Positions 13,240 to 25,654 of a DNA stretch of 64,000 bases are shown one piece after another. The stretch is from NCBI RefSeq assembly GCF_025698545.1, contig NC_068572.1:2914001-2978000 (forward strand), written 5' to 3'. Source of the DNA: Gossypium raimondii. Taxonomy: Eukaryota; Streptophyta; Magnoliopsida; Malvales; Malvaceae. The position numbers and the translations under genes are program-made. A model generated the notes under the pieces. It did no database searches. It was not told the origin of the DNA and was given only the letters and a program-made list of their open reading frames with translations. Position 1 is the stretch's first letter. Every line of letters starts with the position of its first letter.

Positions 13240-14140
13240 TCTCAATCACGGTAGTGACGTCTTTGAAGTACGAAATTTCGTTGTTGGATCGCAACACCAG
13301 ATTTGCATTGTGGCAGATAAAGATGCAAGTAGATCTTGCACAAATGGACTTAGAGGAAGCCCTACTAGGGGTAGATAAAATGCCTTCAACTTTGACGGAA
13401 GAAGAGAAGAAGCGCAAGGATCGAAAGGCGTTAACATAGTTACATCTGCATTTGTCTAACGAAATTTTGCAGGATGTGATGAAGGAAAAGACTGCCACTG
13501 AATTATGGAAGAGGTTGGAACAGATATGTATGTCGAAAACTCTAACTAGCAAACTACATATGAAGCAGTGCCTTTATGCTCATCGTTTGAAGGAAGGTGC
13601 ATCTGTGCACGAACACTTAACAGTGTTCAAAGAAATTCTCTCAAACTTGGAGGCCATGGAGGTTCAGTATAATAAGGAAGATCTAGGGCTGATTCTACTT
13701 TGTTCGTTGCCCCGTCTTATTCAACCTTTAGAGATACGATTTTATATAGCCGTGAGTCTCTCACAGTTGATGAGGTTTATGATTCTTTAACCTCGTATGA
13801 TAAGATGAAGCATCTTATGGTTAAAACTGACTCTCAGGGAGAAGGTCTTATTGTTCGTGGGAGACAAGATCGGAATGCTGATGATAATCATGGAAGGACA
13901 CAGGAACAGAATCCTCGCAGTAAATCTAAAGGTAGATCGAAGTCTTCAAACAGAGGTAAAACTTGTAACTTTTGCAAGAAGAAATGACACATTAAATTTG
14001 AGTGCTATAAGCTACAGAATAAGATCAAAAGGGAGGCTGCGAATCAAAATGGAAAACAACTAGAAAATTTTGGTAAAGCTGATGTTGTAGAAGATTACAG
14101 CGATGGTGAACTTCTAGTCGCTTCTGTCAACAATTCCAAA
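13240..14140 (+). pseudogene. Copia gag remnant with zinc knuckle
   Basis: Nucleocapsid precursor of the copia element. Visible blocks are the RFALWQIKMQVDL start region (about 13300), ELWKRLEQICMSKTLTSKL (about 13500) and HEHLTVFKEILSNL (about 13610), followed by a basic linker and a zinc knuckle CNFCKKK...H...C at about 13965-14010. It is broken by a TAG at 13437, a frameshift near 13730-13750 (the same protein continues one frame over) and a TGA at 13985 inside the zinc knuckle. No functional Gag can be made from this copy. Confidence 0.85.
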
Positions 14141-14144
14141 GCGA

Positions 14145-17100
14145 ACGAGGAGTGGATCCTTGATTCGGGTTGCACCTTCCACATGAGTCCCATTCAGGAT
14201 TGGTTTACAACTTACGAAACAGTGTCTGAAGGTATTGTGTTGATGGGAAATAATACTTCATGTAGAATTGCAAATGTTGGAACAATTAGAGTTAAAATGT
14301 TTGATAGAGTTGTCTGAACACTCAGTGACGTACGACATGTTCCAGAATTAAAGAGAAATTTAATTTTATTGAGTACTCTTGATTCAAAAGGGTACAAATA
14401 CACAGCTGAAAGTGGGGTTTTAAAAATTTCCAAAGGTTCCTTCATTGTGATGAAAGGGCAGAGAAAGACTACCAAGTTATATGTTTTGCAGGGTTCTACT
14501 GTTACTGGTGATATAGCTGTGTCATTCTCTTCCTTGTCAGATGATGATATTACTAAAATTTGGCCTATGCGCCTAGGGCATATGAGTGAGAATGGCATGG
14601 CAGATGAGCAAAAGAGGACTTCTTGATGGGCAAGGAATTTGCAAACAGAAGTTCTGTGATCACTGCATTTTTTGGAAGCAAAAGAGAGTTCGATTCACCA
14701 GAGGAATCCATAACACGAAAGGAACGTTAGAGTATATACATTCTGATCTATGGGGGCCATCCAGAGTGCCTTCGAGAGGTGGAGCTAATTATATGCTAAC
14801 TTTTATTGATGATTTTTCCAGAAAAGTGTAGGCATTCTTCCTGAAGCAGAAAAGTGATGTGTTTTCCGCATTTAAGTCTTGGAAAACCATGATTGAAAAA
14901 TAGACGGGAAAGCAAATAAAATATCTCCACACAGACAATGGCTTAGAGTTCTGTTCTGATGAATTTAATAAACTGTGCCAGTCAGAAGGGATCATGAGAC
15001 ACTTGACAGTTCGTCATACTCCACAGCAAAACGGCGTTGCAGAACGAATGAATAGAATGATCATGGAGAAAGTTCGATGTATGTTGTCAAATGCCAACTT
15101 ATCAAAGTCTTTTTGGGCAGAAGCAGCCTCTACTGCATGTTTTTTTGATCAACCGATCTCCATCCGTCACCATTAAAAAAAAGACCCCACAAGAGGTATG
15201 GTCTGGTAATCCTGCTGATTATTTTGATTTAAAGATCTTTGGTTGTCCTGCGTATGCTCATATGGATAATGGAAAATTGGAACCAAGATCTATTAAATGT
15301 GTTTTTCTTGGTTATAAAGCTGGTGTAAAAGGGTATAAGTTATGGTGTCCTAAAAATAGAAAAGTTGTGATTAGCAGAGATGTTGTTTTTGATGAAACTA
15401 CTATGCTACCTAACTTATCTCTTAAAGACTTTTCCAATAAAGAAAATCAAAAGCAGGTGGAGTATCAGATTGATCTAGAATCTACAACAGAATCGACTAC
15501 TGAAGCCAGTACAAAAATTCAAAATAGAGTTGCTTCTTCACCACAATACTCTATCGCCAAAAATAGAACTAGAAGAGAAATTAAACCTCTAAAGAAGTAT
15601 GCCGAGGCTGATCTAGTTGCTTATGCTTTAAATGTGGCTGAAGATATAGATGCAAATCAAGAGCCATCTAATTATTCTAAGGCAATTAGTTGTGAAGACT
15701 CAGAAAAATGGATGTTTGCTATGCTAGAGGAGATGGAATCACTACACAAAAATCAAACATAAGATCTTGTGAAACTTCCTAAAGGTAAAAAGGTTGTTCG
15801 TTGTAAATGGGTGTTTAAAAAGAAAGAGGGGACTCCAAGAGTTGAAGAACCCAGATATAAAGCAATGCTTGTTGCAAAGGGTTACAGTCAAATTCCAGGA
15901 GTGGACTTCACAGATGTGTTCTCTTCAGTTGTGAAGCATAGTTCGATTCGAGCTTTGCTTGGTATTGTGGCCATGCATGATTTGGAGCTTGAGTAGTTAG
16001 ATGTAAAAACTACATTTTTGCATGGAAAACTTGAGGAGGATATTACATGCAACAACCAGAGGGTTTTACAGTTTCAGAAAAATAGGACTATGTTTGCTTG
16101 CTGAAAAAGTCCCTTTTATGGTTTGAAACAGTCACCAAGACAGTGGTATAAGAGGTTTGATTCCTTTATGACTTCTCATAATTTTAAAAGAAGTAGCTTT
16201 GACAGTTATGTTTACTTTAAGAAAAACAGTGATGGTTCTTTTGTGTATCTACTCTTTTATGTTGATGACATGTTGATAGCAGCGAAAGATAAATGAGAGA
16301 TAAGAAAGGTCAAAGCCCAACTAAATGAAGAATTTGAGATGAAAGACTTGGGACTAGCAAAGAAGATACTTGGTATAGAGATTCTCAGGGATAGAAAAAC
16401 AAGTAAATTGTATCTAAGTCATAAATGGTACATTGAGAAAGTTCTTTCCAGATTCAATATGCAGAATGTTAAGCCTGTTAGTATTCCTTTAGCAGCCCAT
16501 TTCAGACTTTCATCGGCTTTGTCTCCACAATCAGATGATGAGATTGAGTACATGTCACATGTTCCATATCTAGTGCAGTGGGATCTTTCATGTATGTCAT
16601 GGTTTGTTCACGTCCAGATTTATCATATGCAGTTAGCAGATTCATGGCGAATCCTGGTAAAGAATATTGGAAAGTAGTTCAGTGTGTTTTAAGATACTTA
16701 CGAGGTACTACCGATGTTTGCTTACAGTTTGGAAGAACTAGAGATGGAGTCATTGGGTATGTTGAAGCAGATTTTGCTAGGGACATCGATAGAAGAAGAT
16801 CTCTCACTGGTTACGTCTTTACAATCGGAGGTTGTGCAATAAGTTGGAAAGTCACTTTACAAACTCCAGTCGCTTTGTCTACCACTGAAGCTGAGTACAT
16901 GGTGATTACCGAGGCTTATAAAGAAGCTATATGGTTGAAGGGACTCTTTAGTGAACTCAATAAAGACCTTCAAATCAATACAGTATTTTGTGGCAGTCAG
17001 AGTGTCATCTTCCTTACAAAAGATCAAATGTTTCATGAGAGAACAAAACACATTGATGTTCGGTATCATTTTGTTCGTGATATTATTGCTCGTGGTGATA

Positions 17101-17216
17101 TTGTTGTGAGCAAAATTAGTACTCATGAAAATCCTGCAGATATGATGACTAAGTCGCTTCCTATAACCAAGTTTGAGTATTGCTTAGACTTGGTTGGTGT
17201 TCATTGTTGCAAATAA
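14145..17216 (+). pseudogene. Copia pol remnant (protease, integrase, reverse transcriptase, RNase H)
   Basis: Domains in order: protease with ILDSGCTFHM (about 14158); integrase zinc region and core with HSDLWGPSR and FIDDFSRKV (about 14740-14830), TDNGLEF (about 14935) and HTPQQNGVAERMNR (about 15016), so the D, D and E positions of the core are visible; reverse transcriptase with RCKWVFKKK (about 15800) and FYVDDMLIAAK (about 16255); and RNase H ending with [17 protein letters not shown] and LSTTEAEYM (about 16800-16900) and [12 protein letters not shown] (about 17128). Breaks seen include stops at about 14316, 14830, 14901, 15760, 15994 and 16294, and frameshifts near 15160, 16050 and 16570. 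The arrangement (integrase before RT) fixes it as Ty1/copia rather than Ty3. Confidence 0.9.
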
Positions 17217-17302
17217 ACCCTTAAAGGGTTTTATGGAAGAGGTGGAGAAACTTGTTCGTTGAGAGTTCGCGATGAAAAACTTGTTCATTAAGAATTTGTG
17301 TC

Positions 17303-17313
17303 AAGGTGGAGAT
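17303..17313 (+). other. Polypurine tract
   Basis: AAGGTGGAGAT directly precedes the 3' LTR; the purine run is the expected plus-strand primer site for the copia element. Confidence 0.8.
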
Positions 17314-17684
17314 TGTTAGAATTAAGTGACCCAAATCCTTATTTAAATAAAATACTGTTGTAAAATAAAATAAAAGTTAAATCCCTATAGAATTATACTT
17401 CTTTTATTTTATTTTAGAATAAGGTTTCTAAACCTTATTAAACTTCATCTATTTGATATTATTTGAATAAGGAGTTTCACTCCTATTAGAATAAGGTTTA
17501 CAAGCCTATAAATAGGCATAGTCTACTCATCTTTTAATTAAGTTTTCGACATAGTGGATTTTCTTCTCCTCTGCCCGTGGTTTTTACCCGAAAGGGTTTC
17601 CACGTAAAATTTGTGTATTCTTTATTTTTCTATTTCTATTTTTCTTTACGATATATTGTCATTACCGACATTATATTTTTCTCA
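17314..17684 (+). repeat. 3' LTR of the copia element
   Basis: 371 bp, TGTTAGAATTAAG to TTTTTCTCA, matching the 5' LTR apart from about 15 substitutions and a one-base indel in the CCCGAAAGGG region. The TATA box is at 17507-17513. It is followed by the second GGAAC target copy. Confidence 0.95.
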
Positions 17685-18002
17685 GGAACTATAGGTCGAG
17701 TTACGAGGGATTGCCTAAGCAACTCGAAGATATCTGACTGTTATTAGATTAATGCTTAAAAGCCGAGGCTAGTTACTTATTTTTTTCAAACCCATAATAA
17801 TTACATAATGATTTGTAAAATAAAATTTCGTACATGACAGAATTTACAATTATGCACTTTGGTTTGAATGGATGTCATACGCCGACCCGTATATCATAGA
17901 ATGTGTTCCGCCTTGAATTTTTAGCCAATTGGAGTATGTGGGACGCGAAGGTACCATTGATAATGTACACGAAGGTGGAAATGCACGAATCGAATTAAGT
18001 GA

Positions 18003-18994
18003 TAGTGTCATTAATTGCCGTTAATGGTGTAATGGTAAGCTGATGTGGCACGTTAAATCATCATTTCAAAAGAAAATTTAGGTTAAATACAATTGGTCTC
18101 TATATTTTTTTCGTCTTGAGCAATTTATTTTTTTCTTTTATGTTCTTTTAACTTTCATTTTTTCCCATTATTTTCTGCTTCTCCTTTTGTTTTCCTCCCT
18201 TCAATTATTTATGCCAGCAACTGGTAATGATTGGTTGGTTGGGAAAAAAAATGAACAATGATATAAAGTAGCTTAAGATAACATACTCAGATGCATGATA
18301 ATAGAAGGTTCCCAAAACAAAAGTTGAATGTAGACGAGCAGCCATGTCGAGAACCTGGTTTGAAAGGTTAAAATCTACAATATTTGCTTTGAAGTCTTCA
18401 AAAAGAAGGACATTGCTAGATCTGATATCTCTGTGGATAATTGAAGGTTGAGCCTTCTCGTGCAAATATTCCAAACCCTTTTTCGCATCACCCCCAATTC
18501 TTACCCTTTGCATCCAGCCAAGAACTGGACCCAATTGTGCCCCTTGAACTCCCTTTCTTCCTGTGATTCCCAAAAGCAATAAACAAAAAATGTCAAACTA
18601 AAATAGCTTAACCTATATGCATGGATGTTTTAACAAATGGAAAATATAGAAAAGCTACGTTAACAGAAATGGAGAAGGGAGGAAAACAAAAGGAGAAACA
18701 AAAGAGAATGTAAAATAAAGAAAAAAAATTAAAAGAACATAAAAGAAAAAAATTAAATTGCTCAAAACGAAAAAATATAGGGACCAATTGTATAATTTAA
18801 CCTAAAATTTTCGTTTGAAATAATGATTTAACATTACATGTCAGTTTATCATTACACCGTTAACAACAGTTAACGGTTCAGTGACTAAAATGTTACAACG
18901 CGATAACGCAAGTGACTAAAACGTAAAATTTCAAACATAAATGACTAAAATGTAATCCAAAGCAAACAAAAGTGATTATTTTAGTAGTTTACCC
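18003..18994. mobile_element. Terminal-inverted-repeat element carrying a kinase exon (Pack-type)
   Basis: Two long inverted arms, about 18003-18210 and 18660-18994, flank about 450 bp of captured gene sequence. The right end reads AGTAGTTTACCC, the same type of terminus as the MULE-like MITEs here. The right arm repeats phrases such as AAGTGACTAAAACGTAA and TTAACGGTTCAGTGACTAAA. The left arm lacks roughly the outer 100 bp, so the element is truncated where it meets the PMD pseudogene and its target duplication cannot be read. The element at 40169-40819 is a shorter member of the same family. Confidence 0.8.
18287..18560 (-). pseudogene. Captured exon of a PTI1-like protein kinase
   Basis: Minus-strand exon bounded by an AG acceptor (18561-18563 is CAG) and a GT donor (18286-18281 reads GTATGT). 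The open frame reads [35 protein letters not shown] and [14 protein letters not shown]. This is the catalytic-loop exon of PTI1-type receptor-like cytoplasmic kinases. Changes from the family: the HRDIKSSN lysine is arginine, and the DFDLSNQ motif reads DFNLSNQ, which removes the metal-binding aspartate. No other kinase exons lie nearby, so this is a gene fragment carried inside a transposable element, not a kinase gene. The frame is open and flanking splice signals persist, so it could still be spliced into transcripts. Confidence 0.85.
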
Positions 18995-19002
18995 TTAATA
19001 AT

Positions 19003-20395
19003 TGTCGAAACCGTTTTTTTGAAAACAAAAATTTAGTTTCCGACTTCAAAAATAAAACTGGAGTCGCCACCGATCCTTTATTAAGGTGTGACCGGCCCAC
19101 CTCAAAAATGATTTTGGTCTACGAAATTTGAGAAAATGAGTCCGGGAGTCAGTTACGCACGAGGAAGGATTAGCACCCTCGTAACGCCCAAAATCGGTAC
19201 CAAATTGATTATTTGATGTCTTAGTGTCGAAAGTTAAAAAGATTTTAAAATAAGCTTGAATGATGAAATTTGCAAAAGGATAACCAATTGTTCAAGTCAT
19301 GTAAAGAAATCGAGTCCCAATACGTTAGGGTACAATTCCTCATAATTCTTGAACTTTGAATATCACTTTATTTTATGCGAAAATTTTCATTTTGAGAAAG
19401 TAACATGCCACACCCAATGCGTTAGGACACAACAAGTTAAGTTCCCAAAAATAATTTTTATACTAATGGATTTTGAATAAATAATATCCTCGGTTATTTA
19501 AGATTAACAAAGAAAATCAGAACCCAATACGTTAGGGCTCAATTTCCTTCGAAAATCCCAAACTTCGAATATTGCTTTTATTCAAAAAAAAAACTTTTGA
19601 ATCAAGAAAATAACTATATTTTTGAAAAGGTACGTTAAAAAATTAATGTACAATATGATACAAATACTTTAATTTACAACACATACGAATAAATATTTAC
19701 AAATATATATATACAAATACAATATACCAAGAATTTATAAACATGTGAATGCACATATTTAACACACATATAAGTATACATATAAAAAGAAGGTAGTATA
19801 TAAAACAAAAGAAGTTTATAATAATTTCTAAGAATATGTATATATATGTACATGAAAATTACGAAGATAAAATAAAAAAGATATATGCGTATATATTCAC
19901 AAAATAAAAACGTATATGTATATGTAAGTCATAAAAATACGCTTATGTATATATCCAAATATTTACATATATGTACAATATATAAAATAATAAAAATATT
20001 TAGTATGATTTAAAAATATGAAAATGTATACATAAAGATATCATGGAAAATGTACGTGTATTTTAAATTGTAAAATTTGGGAAACATGTAAGTATTCTAA
20101 AATGTATATGTATACATATATATATATATATGTTTGTAAAAAAGTTTATGAAGAATAATATATAAAATGCGTATATACATATTTACAAAATAAAGAAATG
20201 GGTAAGTATGTATAACATATAAAACATGTGAAAGAAGAAAAAATAATAAAAAACTATACAAAAGAAATTTTGAAGATGTACGAACGAAATATATGCATGC
20301 ATGTATAAAGCTTAAAAAATATATATATATATATATTAAAAATGCATACATGTACATATAATGAAGTTTGGCATTAAAATATACATGTTGATGGT

Positions 20396-20448
<53 letters not shown>

Positions 20449-21572
20449 ACAATGCCAAATAATATAAAAGAACTAAAAAATTGATTAAGGATCAAACTAA
20501 AAAAGAAACAGAGTTTAATGGCCAAATTTAAAATAACGGAAAACACCAGAAAAGGCCAAATCGATACGCGCGCCATGAGAGAAGGACTTAAAAAGCAATA
20601 TCCCCACACTGGCCTAACGGCGTCGTTTTAACGAGCTCCATGTGCCTGGTCTATAGGTCGAATTGAAACATGAGCGAAATTTTGTGGCGAAATTGAAAAT
20701 GCATGAAATACCGCATTAAAATCAAAATAAAGGAGGAGGGGTCAAACGCGCAAATTCCCCATTGAAGGCCAGAACGCGCGGACCCTGCTTGCGGGTCGGG
20801 TCGACGCGCGGGTCTGGCCTTCCAAACGGCGCCGTTTTGTCTTTCTTATTTAAGACAAATTTTTTGTTAAAAATTTATTTACAGCAGGAAAGAAGAAAAA
20901 ATATAAAAAACAAATTTTGACAGTCCTCTGCTAGGGTTTTTCGACCCCAGCCTTGTGTCGCCGTTCAGCCGCGCGCTAAGGCCCCGATTGCGCCGGAGGT
21001 GGCAACGGCTCGTCGGCTCCGGTGATTAGGTGAGTTTCCTCTTTCCCTTTCTTCTTTTTATTTAAGCGACAATAAATGAATAAAAAGGCAAAAGAAAAAA
21101 ACTAAGAACGACTAACACCGAATAAATAAAACGGAAAAAAACCTTTGTAAAAAAAAATCGAATCTTTAATTCTTTTCAATCGTCTCTTCTGATTTTTCCT
21201 TCGTATTTTCAATCCCTTTACACTCCAAAAATCCCCCATTTTACAGATTTTCAATCGGTTTATATAACCGAAATAAAGAAAAAATAAAATCCAAACGAAA
21301 ATCATAATTTCCTATTATTGTTGTGCTGGTATTTCCTTCTTTCTCGTTGTTGTTTAGTTAATGTTTGTTGCTGCAGATGTGCGTGCGATGAAGGCGCGAG
21401 ATTCGCGGCGGCGTGAGGTGCGACGCGCGGGAGCAGTTGCAGCACCAGCTGTTGGGCCGCTGAGGTAGAAGCTGTTAGGGTTTCTGAAATTTTGATTTTT
21501 TTGGGCTGGGGTTTGAAAATTAGTTGTTGGGCCTGTTAATGGTTTGGGCCCGGGCATTATTGGGTTTGTGCA
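19003..21572 (+). repeat. Solo LTR, 2570 bp, of a gypsy-like element
   Basis: Begins TGTCGAAACCG and ends GGGTTTGTGCA, flanked by a perfect 5-bp duplication ATAAT (18998-19002 and 21573-21577). I see no internal retroelement domains, so the element has recombined down to one LTR. The 5' part contains GGAGTCGCCACCGATCC and a repeated AACCCAATACGTTAGGG-like phrase. The 3' third is GC-rich (20740-21010) with a short inverted repeat around GCGCGGACC / GGTCGACGCGCGGGTC, then a TATTTAAG box near 20848, presumably the LTR promoter. Assignment to Ty3/gypsy is by style only. Confidence 0.88.
20397..20446. repeat. (TAA)n microsatellite
   Basis: About 16 uninterrupted TAA units inside the solo LTR; read on the minus strand it gives a run of tyrosine codons with no biological meaning. 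Confidence 0.95.
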
Positions 21573-22489
21573 ATAATAACACATGAAATATGTATGATAT
21601 TAAAGTTTTAAAAAATAAAATAAATTGTTTTGTGTTGTCATCAATCTCGAGTCGATGTCGAGTTAACTTGTGACACCAACTCAATCAAATACATTATTAA
21701 TACTAGAAATCCTATCACATACGTATGTGTGTCGAAACCATTGATTTAGAACACAGATGCATGTTTAAAAACAACATATAATAAAGATTAAAACACGGTT
21801 AGAAACTAATTAATCACAGTAACGCATGAAATATGTACGATGTTAGAATAAAATAAAAAATAAATTGTGAGTAAACGAAATTTAAAACATATAAATATAT
21901 CATATTAACAATACTAAATGTACTACAAATATTTATCATGACGTTGTCATCAATCTTGAATTTTTTATAGTAAGAAGATGATATATATGTATATAAATGA
22001 AAACATTTTAATAAAAATATTAAAATAAAAGGTTAGAACCAAAAATAAAAATAAAATCGTTACTTATAATATTAACATATTAAATTATTATTTTAAAAAT
22101 ATTTCATTAGGTATTAATTATAAATTTTAAATAAATTATTTTTGAAGGAATTTTAAAAATTATTAAATATTAATTATAACTATATATTTATAAAAATTTT
22201 AACATATCATTAGGATAATGTTTATTTAAGAAAAAATTAATTTTGTTATTATATATATTCCTTAACAATAATGCCACTTTATTCGTATTTCTTTTATTGG
22301 GTTTTGTTAAAATAAAAATATTAAAATATCTTCAATGAATTAGGACCCGGTTGATGAGCAACATCAACTCAATAAAGTGCTTTATAAATAGTAAGTATAG
22401 ATAATTATAAATACATATTATATATTATCTTTTACATGCTTTATTTATTTATTCATAGTAACAAATAATATAAGCCGAGCATCATATAT

Positions 22490-23015
22490 AGATCTGTTTA
22501 AGGATTGAGTTATTCGTCCAAACCCAAAGGCTCACCCGAAATTTCGGAGGGTTTGGACACAAATATTAGGACCATTTAAAATATGGGTCACGCTCGGGCT
22601 TGAACATTCAATACCCAAGCCCAGCCCGACCTATTTTTAAGTTTATAATACTTTATATTATATAATTTAGAACATATTAAAAAAAAAACAAACCTATACT
22701 AAATATATAATACTACTCTAATATAAACATTAAAATAATGTTAAGATGACTATATAAAATATTTCAATAAATAAAAAATGAATAAATTTATTAAATATTA
22801 AATAATATAATATAAATGATTTTAAAAAATAAAAATAATATGTGTGGGCTAAAATGGGCTTGGGTTAGTCTTTTGTAAATATGGGTAGGTTTAGATAAAA
22901 TTTTATGTCCATATTTTGGGTCGAGCGGGCTTGGGCAAGCATAAGTATATTAATATTATGCTTAAATCCAGCCCGAACTTGACCCGACCTGGCTCATGAA
23001 CACATCTACTCATAT
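22490..23015 (-). repeat. Dispersed GGGCTTGGGC repeat, inverted copy of the one at 32105
   Basis: Shares the phrases GGGCTTGAACATTC and GCCCAAGC...CGACCC with the block at 32105-32640, in opposite orientation, each about 500 bp with an AT-rich centre. The ends are themselves partly complementary, suggesting a non-autonomous inverted-repeat element. No coding capacity. Confidence 0.6.
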
Positions 23016-25654
23016 ATTGCTGTTATATTTTTTTGCTTCACTATAATTCCCCGGGCCCAGCATCAAGTCGGCCTAAGGTTTGGGCCAAGGAACCATGGAA
23101 TGCTCTAAATAACTAGGTCCGGTCCAATTTTTTGGGCCCAAAAACATGAATAAATTGGATTATTTCTCAAATAAATATTTTTTTATTTTACATTATTATT
23201 TGGTGACGATGATGATGTGAGTAATATCCTTAAAATAATTTTGTTTAAAAATTTATATTTATATATATTAGAGACCACAAAATAATTGAACGAAAATTTA
23301 ATTATTACGACAGTAATTATATATATATTTTTATAATTATATAGAATTGTAATTCTCTAAACGTGTTTGATCGACATATTGTAATTACATTATAATTCTA
23401 TAATTGTAATTTTTATGTAAGTAATCCTTAAAAAATTATGTCCAGTTTGCATATTTAGCCTGATCCTTTAACTATGATAATTTACTCATTTTCTAATACT
23501 TATTTTTATTTTACTACCCATGTATAGAAGTGTTAATGGACCAAGTTTGGGGCACGCCCTAATAAAATTTTAGACCCAGGTCTGGCCTGAAAAATAAACT
23601 TAAAATTTTACTTAAACTTGACCCAAATAAAAATACTAAAATCCGACTCAACTCGGTCTATCTGTATTAAATTTTTTATATAAAAAAATTAAAAAACACA
23701 ATACATCAAAACATTAAAAACATTAAAATAAAGGTTTCCCAACAAATTGAAAATAAATTTAAAAAAGGCTTTATACTTAAATAACACTAACATAGGTGCA
23801 ACTTAACAAGTAAATGCCCCAAAAATAGTAGCAAAATTAACAATAAAACAAGAGTTATACAGTATCTAAACAACAGTAACAAAATAATAGTGAAATGATA
23901 GCAAAATAGTGAGAAAATAATAACAAAACAACAGATTTTCTTTTTGCTAATTTGGGTCAGGCCTGGACAAAAAAACCTTGCTCGAGGCCTAACTTATTTT
24001 CTAAATGAATTTTTACCCAAATCCATATTTTGAACCGAGTCAGGAGGTCTAAATGTATTAATCTTTAAATCATGGTTAAAGAGACGAAAATTAAAGGAAT
24101 GAATGAGTGATATATTATGACGGTAAGTGGTAGGGCTTGTTTCTGTTTTGTCATTAGTGAATAGCAAATGCATGTGAGAGCACTTGGAAGTTTGAGTGTG
24201 ATAAGGGAGTGATGGTAGGGACGAAGCCATCCCATGTTATCTCATCACTTCCAAGCTGGTTTTAATGGGGGACCCCCTTTGTTTAATCCATGTGTCGGGG
24301 GTTGGACCAGTTTCCCCATGTGGTTGCATTGCTAAACCAACTCATCTCCTTGACCTTTTTCTTCAACCATTGTTCAACTTCATGTTGGGTCTCAAGCTTT
24401 GCGTCACCCAAGCTTATTGGTAAATTTCGAGATTGAGTCATAAAAACATTGATATTGTTCAAGTAAAATATGAAGTTTAAGTCTTGTGACTTGTGAGTAG
24501 AGAAAACAGTGAAGTGCGAAGCTAAACAAAATTTCCGGAAAGCGGATTTAAGTTATATATTTTCATGAGAATTAAAATAAAATTTCATAATTTTAATAAA
24601 ATATATCTTTACCGTTTTTTGGGGCAAAGTGTAATTTTACCTTTTACTTTATTAAGATTTTGTAAAACTTAAAGGGATAATATTGAAATTTTACATTTTA
24701 GGGACGTCGAGGCCCCTGGTAGCCGCCCAACCCCGTCTCTAAAAACAATGTTGAAAAAACTTACTCCCTATTTAGTGATCCAAACCCAAATTCAAATTTA
24801 GTTGGAATTTCATGTGACTACCAAATACCGAAAGGTCTAGAATAAAAAATATGTTCCAACCTCCTTGGATTTTTAATGCATCATCTGATGACCATTAAGA
24901 GTTAAAATCGAGGTGAGCGATAAGATTGGTTTGGTAGAGCTATAATTATTTATTATAGATGTGACAATGGAATACAATAGTGGTCAAATATGTTCGAGTT
25001 CAATCACAGCGTTCACTTAAAACGAACCCAATATTATTATATTAATAATAAAATATTAATATCAAATATTATCTATTGCTTAACAAATTTATGTTTTGAA
25101 AGCTTTTTATGGTTTTGCAAACAAATTTATGTCCCGATTTGGCCTTATTTGATTCTTTTTAATAGGGATGACAATGGAGCAGGTTGGGGTGGATATTGCT
25201 AAATCCACTACCGCTTCACAATTAAAACGCTTTGCTTGGACACCTACCCTGCTCCGCTATGATTGTATAATATTGAAAATCACTATCAGCTTCATGGATG
25301 TTGGATGCATCCATCCTCACCCTTAATATTTTCTACTCATTTAATTTTTTCTACTCATCTTTAATATTTTCAATCTTTTTAAACTCAATAAATATTTTAA
25401 CATAATTCTTCAAAAAATATTTAAGCATAAAATACATATTTCTCCTATATTATTTTATTACATTTTTACCCTTTTAATAGTTTATATATACAATAATAAA
25501 ATAATAATTTTATATAGTATAACAGGTCGAGGCGGGACAAACAATTACTTTAATCATTTCATTCTCAGTATCCAAAAGAAGAAATCTATTTGCCTCCACC
25601 CAGCATCCACTTTTCAAACAAAAAAAAATCCGCTCCGATTCAGAATTAGACCTG

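Larger units (their letters stand above)
12841..17684 (+). mobile_element. Complete but inactive Ty1/copia retrotransposon (Tork/TNT1-like)
   Basis: A 4.84-kb element with two near-identical LTRs in direct orientation, a primer binding site, gag-pol in the copia order (gag, protease, integrase, reverse transcriptase, RNase H) and a polypurine tract. Target duplication GGAAC is perfect (12836-12840 and 17685-17689). It inserted in the same orientation into exon 2 of the PMD pseudogene. The coding region has many stops and at least three frameshifts, so it could move only with proteins supplied from elsewhere. By eye the two LTRs differ at roughly 15 of 370 positions, about 4 percent, pointing to an insertion of moderate age. 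Confidence 0.95.
12032..17998 (+). pseudogene. Plant mobile domain (PMD, aminotransferase-like) pseudogene, split by a copia element
   Basis: The translation matches the plant mobile domain (protein phosphatase 7 long-form homologue / MAIN-like family, found free and in transposons). Exon 1, 12032-12744, includes RMLRGYKLNPTFISVMMERW, ECTITLEDVALQLSLLVDG and ISWGSAVLATLYRELC. It is closed by in-frame TGA (12509), TGA (12530) and TAA (12680). A GT-AG intron occupies 12745-12833. Exon 2 starts at 12834 and is cut after 7 nt by the retrotransposon. It resumes at 17690 with YRSSYEGLPKQLEDI and then a stop. A third block at about 17863-17998 reads WMSYADPYIIECVPP, shifts frame by one base, and continues as FLANWSMWDAKVP. 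Several nonsense changes plus a frameshift plus an insertion make this clearly dead. The mutations in exon 1 need not postdate the insertion. Confidence 0.88.

Noticed and set aside
13208..13552. Antisense frames over the copia gag region
   Set aside because: Shadows of the gag sequence on the opposite strand; no independent coding signal.
18205..18579. Receptor-like kinase gene on the minus strand
   Set aside because: Only one exon-size piece is present, inside transposon arms, with changed catalytic residues; called a captured fragment.
20397..20609. Tyrosine-rich minus-strand frame
   Set aside because: Translation of a (TAA)n microsatellite and adjacent LTR sequence.
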